Source of the DNA: Deltaproteobacteria bacterium
GTDB lineage: Bacteria > Desulfobacterota > Dissulfuribacteria > Dissulfuribacterales > UBA3076
Assembly (NCBI GenBank): GCA_027004315.1
Contig: JALTHV010000270.1
Span: forward strand, 1 to 7,560
DNA: 7,560 nt
Direction of reading: 5' to 3'
Part shown: in pieces, positions 1 through 5,588 of the stretch
Numbering within the stretch: the first letter of the stretch is position 1
How the letters are laid out: each line of letters opens with the position of its first letter
The notes under the pieces: model-generated
The model's input: the letters and a program-made list of their open reading frames with translations, nothing else
The model's database searches: none
Told to the model about the DNA's origin: nothing
Translations under genes and position numbers: made by a program

Positions 1-2
1 AA

Positions 3-146
3 ATGACAAAGATAGAGAAAGTACTTAGAGATATTCAGGATTTGCAGGATTTCTACAAAAGGACCAAGTCATTGAGGGCCAGGATAAAGAAGAAGGACTT
101 AGAACGTTCCAAAGTCGAGGAAGCCAGACGGTGTAGGTTGGGTTGA
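3..146 (+). CDS. C-terminal end of an unidentified upstream gene (partial)
   Basis: An open frame enters from the left edge and stops at TGA 144-146. It encodes at least 47 residues, very rich in Lys, Arg, Glu and Asp (for example KIEKVLRDIQDLQDFYKR), and looks like an amphipathic helical or coiled-coil tail. The ATG at 3 may be an internal Met rather than the start, because no upstream sequence is available. I do not recognise the family. The last four codons (Cys-Arg-Leu-Gly) and the stop lie inside a palindromic repeat that begins at 132, so the repeat probably replaced or extended the original 3' end. As the gene lies upstream and on the same strand, it could be another glycan gene such as a transferase tail, but that is a guess from position only. 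It could also be a chance open frame. Confidence 0.4.
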   Translation: MTKIEKVLRDIQDLQDFYKRTKSLRARIKKKDLERSKVEEARRCRLG

Positions 147-161
147 GGGACGAAACCCAAC
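132..161 (+). repeat. REP-like palindromic repeat, copy 1
   Basis: A 30-base element starts TGTAGGTTGG and ends GAAACCCAAC. It has a perfect 8-bp inverted repeat, GTTGGGTT (137-144) with AACCCAAC (154-161), around a 9-base loop. It matches copy 3 (1076-1105) at 24 of 30 positions without gaps and shares both ends with copy 2 (1030-1056, reverse orientation). It overlaps the end of the upstream reading frame and supplies its stop codon. From memory, GTAGGTTGGG/AACCCAAC elements are dispersed in many bacterial genomes as REP-like or MITE-like repeats; that part is recollection, not a search. Confidence 0.75.
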
Positions 162-171
162 ATCCGGCTTA

Positions 172-199
172 TTGAGAGTCACCTTACTCAGCTTACATT
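172..199 (+). promoter_or_regulatory. possible sigma-70-type promoter before the first methyltransferase
   Basis: TTGAGA (172-177, five of six to TTGACA) and TACATT (194-199, four of six to TATAAT) are separated by 16 bases. A start of transcription near 206 would leave only about nine bases before ATG 215, too little for a normal ribosome binding site, and none is visible. The match may be chance in a short AT-rich gap. Confidence 0.2.
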
Positions 200-214
200 T
201 CAAGATCTGTACGA

Positions 215-1024
215 ATGGCTAAATGGAACCCCCAAATTGACTCTTCTGTTGTGTTTTGGAAAGAGATGATATGTGAAGCAAGTGCAGTCGACTACGGGGT
301 CCCATTACCAAAGCTTGATTCACAATTTCTCGAGACGTGGTCATCTCACTATGCACACATAGCATCACTCAGCCAGTTAGAGAAGGGATTTCTCGAGATA
401 GGGACAGGCTTTGGAGTCCTTGCAGCTGGTCTTGGGAAAAAATACGGGGTAGAATCTTGGACCATTGAACATCCATCAAGGGCATACTTTTATGCACCGG
501 CGTATAGAGAATTTTTGAAAAAATATGGTGTCAATCTGGTTGGAGCGGATCTATGTACTGGCCTTCCATTTCGTTCGGGTAAAATATCAAAAGTTTATCT
601 CTGTGATGTGATTGAACATTTAAATCCTGTCTATGTTCCTTATACTTTAAAAGAAATTCAAAGAGTCCTCGAACCAGGGGGAAGCCTTATCCTGTCAACT
701 CCAAATCTGAACCGGCTTGCAAATCTTTTTAGGTTTCTTTTAGGGTATTCTGTTAATCCTCCCCTTGAAGTCAAAAGGTACGGGGATACCTATGGGCATA
801 TACGAGAATTTGCCCCTCGCGAGCTTAGAGTTATATTGAAACGCTATGGTTTTGAGGTCCTAAAAATTTGCTATGGATTAAATCCGTATTTTACCGCATG
901 TGCCTTTGACGACGACAATATCTTTTCAGCGCGAGCAGAGAGGTTAATCAATAGATTGACGAGGATCTGTAAGAGGTTCTATGCTGCTGTGGGAGATGAA
1001 ATCTTTTTGCTTGCGAGGAAATGA
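215..1024 (+). CDS. class I SAM-dependent methyltransferase (glycan-associated)
   Basis: The 269-residue protein is a Rossmann-fold SAM methyltransferase of the Methyltransf_11 type, predicted cytoplasmic. Motif I is LEIGTGFG (residues 60-67). The acidic residue after strand 2 is Glu85 in TIEH. The motif IV region is DVIEH (131-135), followed by VLEPGGSLILSTPN (151-164), the usual post-motif segment. Residues 165-269 contain a family-typical tail with a HIREFAP element (195-201). ATG 215 is the only start in the frame after the in-frame stop at 173-175; it has no clear Shine-Dalgarno sequence. The gene stands apart from the operon to its right and is bracketed by inverted repeat copies. GC over 241-1020 is about 42% by hand count, against about 47% for 1261-1740, a modest hint of separate origin. 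The likely role is O-methylation of a sugar or chain end on the polysaccharide; the substrate cannot be read from sequence. Confidence 0.85.
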   Translation: MAKWNPQIDSSVVFWKEMICEASAVDYGVPLPKLDSQFLETWSSHYAHIASLSQLEKGFLEIGTGFGVLAAGLGKKYGVESWTIEHPSRAYFYAPAYREFLKKYGVNLVGADLCTGLPFRSGKISKVYLCDVIEHLNPVYVPYTLKEIQRVLEPGGSLILSTPNLNRLANLFRFLLGYSVNPPLEVKRYGDTYGHIREFAPRELRVILKRYGFEVLKICYGLNPYFTACAFDDDNIFSARAERLINRLTRICKRFYAAVGDEIFLLARK

Positions 1025-1029
1025 GCATT

Positions 1030-1056
1030 GTTGGGTTCCGCTGTGCTCAACCTACA
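1030..1056 (-). repeat. REP-like palindromic repeat, copy 2 (inverted)
   Basis: Read on the minus strand, this begins TGTAGGTTG and ends AACCCAAC, identical to both ends of copy 1, with a 3-base shorter and diverged middle. It starts five bases after the TGA of the methyltransferase gene and is inverted relative to copies 1 and 3. Its own stem is interrupted, unlike the perfect stem of copy 1. Confidence 0.65.
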
Positions 1057-1087
1057 GGTGGGCAAGGTGTAATGTTGTAGGTTGGGC
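1045..1087. other. long hairpin formed by repeat copies 2 and 3
   Basis: GCTCAACCTACA (1045-1056) pairs with TGTAGGTTGGGC (1076-1087) over 12 positions with a single G-T pair, around a 19-base loop. The arrangement is like a paired REP element (BIME). It lies between a methyltransferase stop and the export ATPase start, so in RNA it could weaken read-through or protect mRNA ends. No T-run follows the stem, so it is not a classical intrinsic terminator. Confidence 0.6.
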
Positions 1088-1105
1088 TGAGAAAGGAAAT
1101 CCAAT
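1076..1105 (+). repeat. REP-like palindromic repeat, copy 3
   Basis: This 30-base copy is in the same orientation as copy 1: the first ten bases are identical, then six of ten and eight of ten match. Its inner stem is reduced (TTGG with CCAA). It ends only 15 bases before ATG 1121. The only purine-rich ribosome-binding-like stretch before the next gene (AAAGGA, 1092-1097) lies within it. Confidence 0.65.
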
Positions 1106-1120
1106 AAATAAGTGCTGTTG

Positions 1121-2305
1121 ATGTATACCATTAAAGTAAATAATGTGTCCAAGGTGTACAGGCTGTATAAGAGGCCTGTGGACCGGTTAAAGGAAGTAGT
1201 TTTAAGGAGGCCTTTTCATCAATCCTTTGAGGCCTTAAAAGAGATTAGCTTTCTTGTTAGATCAGGAGAAACGGTTGGAATCATAGGAGAAAACGGGGCA
1301 GGCAAAAGCACATTACTCAAGATTCTGGCAGGAACAGTGACCCCCACTTCTGGGGATGTGGAAATAAAGGGGCGGGTTTCGGCATTGCTGGAACTGGGAG
1401 CCGGATTTCATCCGGAATTTACTGGGAGACAGAATATCTATCTGAATGCCTCGCTCCAGGGTCTGAGTAAAAAAGAAATCATTGAGAAAGAAGAGGCCAT
1501 TGTGAAATTTGCTGAGCTGGAGCCCTTTATAGACAGGCCTTTAAAGACCTATTCATCAGGAATGGTAGTCAGACTTGCCTTTTCCATCGCAACCAGCGTG
1601 AATCCGGATATCCTCATAGTTGACGAGGCCTTGAGTGTTGGAGATCAGTACTTTCAGAAGAAATGTATTGACCGGATGATGAATTTCAGAGAAGCGGGGA
1701 AAACGATCCTGTTTTGCAGTCACGCCCTGGTCACGGTCAATCAATTATGCCAGAGGGCTCTCTGGATACACGATGGATCAATCTTAAAAGAGGGACCTGC
1801 CATGCAGATAACAGCGACCTATGAAAATTACCTGAGGGAAAAGACTGCCTTGATGCCTGCAGAAGAAGATGTAGCAGAGGTAGCTCAAGAGGATGCTGGT
1901 TTTTCTGTTCTTATAAGAAATATCGCAATAAACGGGGATAATGGACCTGTAACCATCAAGTGCGGTGATGATTTGATCATTTCCATAGAATATGAAAATT
2001 TCGATGGGCGTCCCTTCTGGATCGCAGGAGGAATACGGCGTAATGATGGGCTTATATGTCATGCTGTGAACATGGCCAGAGACAAAAAACAACCATTGCG
2101 TGGAAAAGGTCGCGGCAAGGTTATTCTTATCTACAGGGCCCTTCCACTGCTGCACGGAGAATACTTCGTGGTGGGAGCCGTCCTGGATGATTCCGGACTT
2201 CACTGCTATCATAAGAGAGAGTCTCCTCCTTTCCATATTGCCCCACCGGATACCTGGGAGAATGAGGAGGGCCTTCTTGAGCTGGACTATGAATGGCAAT
2301 TGTGA
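1121..2305 (+). CDS. wzt: Wzt-like ABC transporter ATP-binding protein for polysaccharide export
   Basis: This is the nucleotide-binding subunit of an ABC-2 type O-antigen/polysaccharide exporter, 394 residues from ATG 1121. The Walker A is GENGAGKST (56-64), the family-typical ALLELGAGFHPEFTGRQNIY follows at 88-107, the ABC signature is YSSGM (144-148), Walker B is ILIVDEA (164-170) and the switch histidine is His201. After about residue 245 comes a roughly 150-residue domain, matching the C-terminal beta-sandwich that in Wzt proteins recognises the chemically modified end of the glycan. Such ATPases work at the inner membrane with a Wzm permease, which is absent here. The frame also opens at GTG 1112, three codons earlier; ATG 1121 is preferred because MYTIKVNNVSKVYRL aligns with the usual family N-terminus. 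Neither start has a good Shine-Dalgarno sequence; AAAGGA at 1092-1097 is distant. Confidence 0.92.
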   Translation: MYTIKVNNVSKVYRLYKRPVDRLKEVVLRRPFHQSFEALKEISFLVRSGETVGIIGENGAGKSTLLKILAGTVTPTSGDVEIKGRVSALLELGAGFHPEFTGRQNIYLNASLQGLSKKEIIEKEEAIVKFAELEPFIDRPLKTYSSGMVVRLAFSIATSVNPDILIVDEALSVGDQYFQKKCIDRMMNFREAGKTILFCSHALVTVNQLCQRALWIHDGSILKEGPAMQITATYENYLREKTALMPAEEDVAEVAQEDAGFSVLIRNIAINGDNGPVTIKCGDDLIISIEYENFDGRPFWIAGGIRRNDGLICHAVNMARDKKQPLRGKGRGKVILIYRALPLLHGEYFVVGAVLDDSGLHCYHKRESPPFHIAPPDTWENEEGLLELDYEWQL

Positions 2306-2335
2306 CATTTTCCCGGTTAATTGGATGATTCTAAA

Positions 2336-3361
2336 ATGAGAATAGTATATTTATTGGAATCTACCTGTCTCTGTGGCGGAGTAAAGGTTGTACTGAGACA
2401 GGCAGAGGCCTTGCTCAAGAGAGGCCATCATGCAGTTGTTATTTCTAAGGAGAGGTATCCTGTATGGTTTAAGGGAAATATCCTATTTCAAGAAAATAGG
2501 TCCCTTATCACGGAATCGATCTCTAATTTTGACCATATCATAGCTACCACGCCAGACCTTATACTATCTTTGTGGAAACACCCTGTTTTGAGGGGAAAAA
2601 TATGGCACCTTGTCCAGGGTTATGAGGCAGACTACCGTGAAGCGGCAGGGCATCAGAAGATGATCGATGAAGCGTACTCTCTTCCTGTTCCTAAACTCAC
2701 GGTATCAGCCAGTTTGGTAGAACGATTAATTAAACGGTATACTGATGGATCATTCTATTGCATAGGACAGGGCCTTGAGTCTCAGTTTTTCTACCCCTCG
2801 AGGACCCGATTCGATAATGAGAAACCTGATCATGTCTTTCTCATTGGTCCTTTAACTATTTCAATAAAGCAGATCAGCTTGGGCCTGGAGGCCTTCCATC
2901 TTGCAGCACAGGAGAGACCGGAACTAGAGTTAGTGAGAATAACAAGCATTGATACAAGAGAGGAAGAAGAGCCTCTTTGCGGTAAGATACACGAATATTA
3001 CGTCCATGTGTCACCTGAAAAAGTAGGCGAACTGCTCAGATCAACAAAGGGGATTTTCATTTCGCCTTCCAGTCCTGGTGAGGGATTTGGACTCCCGGCC
3101 CTTGAAGCCATGGCATGTGGTGTTCCCACTGTTTTGACAGATATTCCAAGCTATCGAGGCTTTGCCCGCCCATGTGACTATAGTATATTTGTCCCTTGTA
3201 ATGATGCTGTTGCCATGGCTCGAGCTGTTTGCCATGTCATAGACAGTGATAAAGAGCGCGAATCTTTGATTAGGAGAGGGCTCGAAACAGCAGCTCTCTT
3301 CTCTTATGATAGAGTCGCTGCATCCCTTGAAGGAGTTCTAAGTGGTGAATCAAGAGTGTAA
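2336..3361 (+). CDS. GT4-type glycosyltransferase
   Basis: This is a GT-B fold retaining glycosyltransferase of 341 residues, predicted cytoplasmic or membrane-associated, transferring a sugar from an activated donor to the growing glycan. The N-terminus MRIVYLLESTCLCGGVKVV has the first strand and glycine-rich loop typical of GT4 enzymes. The C-terminal half carries SPSSPGEGFGLPALEAMACG, with the E-x7-E pair at about Glu249 and Glu257 that contacts the donor. It is followed by PTVLTDIPSYRGFA. The WHLVQGYE segment near residues 95-102 also occurs in GT4 enzymes of polysaccharide loci. The frame is open from TTG 2321, but ATG 2336 matches the family N-terminus, with a weak GGA at 2323-2325. 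It starts 30 bases after the ATPase stop and overlaps the next gene by 20 bases. Donor and acceptor sugars are unknown. Confidence 0.88.
   Translation: MRIVYLLESTCLCGGVKVVLRQAEALLKRGHHAVVISKERYPVWFKGNILFQENRSLITESISNFDHIIATTPDLILSLWKHPVLRGKIWHLVQGYEADYREAAGHQKMIDEAYSLPVPKLTVSASLVERLIKRYTDGSFYCIGQGLESQFFYPSRTRFDNEKPDHVFLIGPLTISIKQISLGLEAFHLAAQERPELELVRITSIDTREEEEPLCGKIHEYYVHVSPEKVGELLRSTKGIFISPSSPGEGFGLPALEAMACGVPTVLTDIPSYRGFARPCDYSIFVPCNDAVAMARAVCHVIDSDKERESLIRRGLETAALFSYDRVAASLEGVLSGESRV
3330..3335 (+). promoter_or_regulatory. Shine-Dalgarno site for the radical SAM gene
   Basis: AAGGAG lies inside the end of the GT4 gene, 6 bases before GTG 3342 and 9 bases before GTG 3345. It supports a GTG start within the overlap and translational coupling, but does not decide between the two adjacent GTG codons. 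Confidence 0.65.
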
Positions 3362-4304
3362 GCCCCAATATCCACGAGAGATTATTCTAGAAGTTACCAA
3401 TTTTTGCAATTTAAGATGCCGGCATTGCCATTTTCATGGGGCTGGTGTCCATTCCAAGCGACGTTTGGGTTTCATGAAGCGAGAGATATGGGAAAGGGTC
3501 CTTGATGAAATATCTTCCTGGGATATCCCTGTGACATTGATGACTCATGGTGCCGGTGAACCGCTCTTATACCCTGATCTCTTAGAGTTGTTAAGAGAAG
3601 CAAAAAAGATCCCAAATATAAACCTTGGGTTTATGACAAATGCAATGTTACTGAATAAAGAATGGGCAAGTAATCTGGTAGCACTACAGGTAGACTGGAT
3701 TGCCTTCAGCGTTGACGGGGTTATACCCAAAACCCATGATTTTTTCAGGGTTGGGGCTAATCTTAAGGTCATTGAAGAGAATGTGAGGCGACTCGTGGCA
3801 GAGAAAAAATTAAAGAGTAGTGAGCGTCCCTATATCAGATTCAACATGGTAGGTTATCCCGAGATATTAGACCAGTCAGAGGACTATGTCCGAAAATGGC
3901 TGCCCTGTGCTAGCAGCATAACCATCTCAAAGTTTCGTCCCATTGGATCCAAGATGTTATGGGATGGCAATGCACCCTTTCCCTTCCGTCCCTGCCCCTT
4001 ACTCTACAGGCAGATGACAATTGCCTTTGACGGCTCTGTTGGCTTGTGTTGCGAGGATATTCACCTGGACGTGCCTGTTGGGAGTGTAAGGGAAAGCTCT
4101 ATGGAAGAGATATTTAATAATAGTCCTGTCCTTTTGAGTTACCGCAGGGCCCATGAAAGGGGAAAGATTGATGACCTCATGTTATGCCAGGGCTGTCATG
4201 TATGGGGTGGAGACATCAGGCTAGAGAGCAGCGAGCTAGTGCTGAGCGGGATGCCTGTCAGGAAAACACGCACGCCGGCCTTTGAACTATTCGAGAGGAT
4301 GTAA
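3342..4304 (+). CDS. radical SAM protein with SPASM-like C-terminal cysteines
   Basis: The 320-residue protein has the radical SAM signature CNLRCRHC (Cys22, Cys26, Cys29), which ligates the [4Fe-4S] cluster that cleaves SAM. A GAGEP element, the counterpart of the usual GGEP SAM-binding motif, follows in THGAGEPLLYPDL. The C-terminal part has Cys218, the pair Cys236-Cys237 and CQGC (Cys282, Cys285), around AFDGSVGLCCED and a PVGSVRESSMEEIF segment. This resembles a SPASM/twitch domain binding one or more auxiliary clusters. It starts at GTG 3342 or GTG 3345 with AAGGAG upstream, overlaps the GT4 gene by 20 bases, and ends 4 bases before the next start. Such proteins occur in polysaccharide loci, but the reaction here (sugar epimerisation, dehydration, deoxygenation or other) is not known. 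A peptide-modifying role is less likely because no short precursor gene is seen nearby. Confidence 0.85.
   Translation: MVNQECKPQYPREIILEVTNFCNLRCRHCHFHGAGVHSKRRLGFMKREIWERVLDEISSWDIPVTLMTHGAGEPLLYPDLLELLREAKKIPNINLGFMTNAMLLNKEWASNLVALQVDWIAFSVDGVIPKTHDFFRVGANLKVIEENVRRLVAEKKLKSSERPYIRFNMVGYPEILDQSEDYVRKWLPCASSITISKFRPIGSKMLWDGNAPFPFRPCPLLYRQMTIAFDGSVGLCCEDIHLDVPVGSVRESSMEEIFNNSPVLLSYRRAHERGKIDDLMLCQGCHVWGGDIRLESSELVLSGMPVRKTRTPAFELFERM
4294..4299 (+). promoter_or_regulatory. Shine-Dalgarno site deciding the start at 4309
   Basis: AGAGGA ends 9 bases before ATG 4309 and overlaps the last codons of the radical SAM gene. It favours ATG 4309 over the upstream in-frame TTG at 4282, which lies before it. 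Confidence 0.7.
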
Positions 4305-4308
4305 TTCA

Positions 4309-5520
4309 ATGAAAGTCTCGCTGAGTGTATTGTGGCCTAGGAAGGTCCCTCCAGCTATTCAGGAAGTGGAATTTTCTTACCACTTTTGCCGTACGTTGAG
4401 CCGAGAGCAATGTCTGGCCGCTTTCCCGGAATGCGTATGGGAGGAATACAGGGGAAATGAAGAGCTAAGAGGATTCATTTCAGGTCTCAAGGAGGATATG
4501 GTGCTTGTGGTGAGCGACCCTGAGATCCTTCTTTCCGGAGTGGCAATTAAACGTCTGGTCAAGGCCGTTTTGAAAGGGCACACTATATGTGGGCCTGTTT
4601 ATAATTTAACCGATTTCCCGAGACAGGTTGCCCATATGCCAGCTCCATATATCAATATGGCAACGTATTTGGAAGTTGCGGATATCTTGTCGAGGAAAGG
4701 AGATGATGCCTATATTCCCACAGAGGCCCTGGATCCGGCATGTATAATGTGTGCAGGAGGTGTGGCAAGAAAACTTGACTTTTCCAAACCTATCAAGGAA
4801 TCGACTTCACTGATTAAGAGGGAGACTAAAAATGGGCTCATGGTTGACAGGGGTGCCCTTATCCATTCTTTTGGTGACTATTATATGGGGGAGCGGGATG
4901 ACCTGGTTGCACTTGTACCTGACACAGTGAGGCATGTCCTTGATGTGGGATGTGCCATGGGGGGATATGGCAGGCGTTTAAAAAGAACTCGCCCTGATAT
5001 TGAGATTACAGGAATAGAGATGAACCCAGTCATGGCAAGATCTGCACGTCGCTTTTATAAGAGGGTACTTACCTGCAGAGTGGAAGAGGCAAAGTTTGGT
5101 ACAAGGTTTGATCTTATAAATTGTGGCGATATCCTGGAACATCTTCAGGACCCCTGGAACATGCTGAGGCTCTTTCACGGCCTCCTGGTAGACAGGGGAT
5201 ATCTGGTATTGAGTGTACCGAATGCGGGACATTGGTCAATTGTGAAGGACCTCCTTCAGGGGAAATTTCAATATATCCCAGTAGGCCTGCTCTGTGTTAC
5301 ACATATTCGATGGTTTACAGAAGATACCCTCTGCCGTGCCCTGGAAAAAGCAGGATTTTCAATCGATGTCCTTAAGAGGCAGCAGTTACCTCCAACACCC
5401 AAGGGAGAGGACTTTATCAGGGAGATATGTGAAAGGGGTTATGGCAATGAGGAATCATTGCGCACAAATGAAATCATAATAAGGGCGATAAACCACCATG
5501 CTGTATCGATCGCCCCATAG
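4309..5520 (+). CDS. two-domain protein: unrecognised N-terminal domain plus SAM methyltransferase
   Basis: This is a 403-residue protein from ATG 4309. Residues about 205-360 form a class I SAM methyltransferase: VLDVGCAMGGYG (210-221), TGIEMNP after strand 2, DILEH (274-278) and YLVLSVPNAGHW, followed by a family-typical tail with HIRWFTEDTL. The first ~170 residues are not a methyltransferase. Their MVLVVSDPEILLSG and ICGPVYN segments resemble the DxD region and following strand of GT-A glycosyltransferases, and near 180-200 there is a linker-like GALIHSFGDYYMGERDDL. I infer a glycosyltransferase-like or degenerate GT-A domain fused to a methyltransferase; this is weaker than the methyltransferase call. 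The gene sits 4 bases after the radical SAM stop, implying coupled translation. The likely role is methylation of a sugar in the glycan, perhaps joined to sugar transfer. Confidence 0.85.
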   Translation: MKVSLSVLWPRKVPPAIQEVEFSYHFCRTLSREQCLAAFPECVWEEYRGNEELRGFISGLKEDMVLVVSDPEILLSGVAIKRLVKAVLKGHTICGPVYNLTDFPRQVAHMPAPYINMATYLEVADILSRKGDDAYIPTEALDPACIMCAGGVARKLDFSKPIKESTSLIKRETKNGLMVDRGALIHSFGDYYMGERDDLVALVPDTVRHVLDVGCAMGGYGRRLKRTRPDIEITGIEMNPVMARSARRFYKRVLTCRVEEAKFGTRFDLINCGDILEHLQDPWNMLRLFHGLLVDRGYLVLSVPNAGHWSIVKDLLQGKFQYIPVGLLCVTHIRWFTEDTLCRALEKAGFSIDVLKRQQLPPTPKGEDFIREICERGYGNEESLRTNEIIIRAINHHAVSIAP

Positions 5521-5588
5521 CCACCCCCGCAAATAAAAAACAGCGTAGCGCTTAATTGTTATCAGGGTTGTATTCTTAATGATACAAG

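Noticed and set aside
132..1105. CRISPR-like or insertion-sequence origin of the repeats
   Set aside because: There are only three imperfect copies, irregularly spaced and in mixed orientation, with no regular spacers and no transposase gene in the window.
1082..1110. Possible promoter before the Wzt-like gene (TTGGGC, 17 bases, TAAATA)
   Set aside because: Both boxes are weak, and the first is part of the repeat sequence, so the match is likely chance.
1784..2308. 174-codon open frame on the minus strand
   Set aside because: It lies wholly antisense to the Wzt-like gene, shows no recognisable motifs, and is explained as a shadow of the real coding frame.
2321..2335. Upstream TTG start for the GT4 gene
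   Set aside because: ATG 2336 gives the standard GT4 N-terminus (MRIVYLLEST), and the TTG would add five residues with no supporting ribosome binding site.
5531..5560. Possible terminator between the fused methyltransferase and the GT2 gene
   Set aside because: The AGCG/CGCT stem is only 4 bp. On the plus strand no T-run follows. On the minus strand a T-run would follow, but no minus-strand gene needs it.
5556..5584. Possible internal promoter before the GT2 gene (TTGTTA with ATGATA, 17-base spacing)
   Set aside because: The -10 match is poor and almost touches the start codon, leaving no leader.
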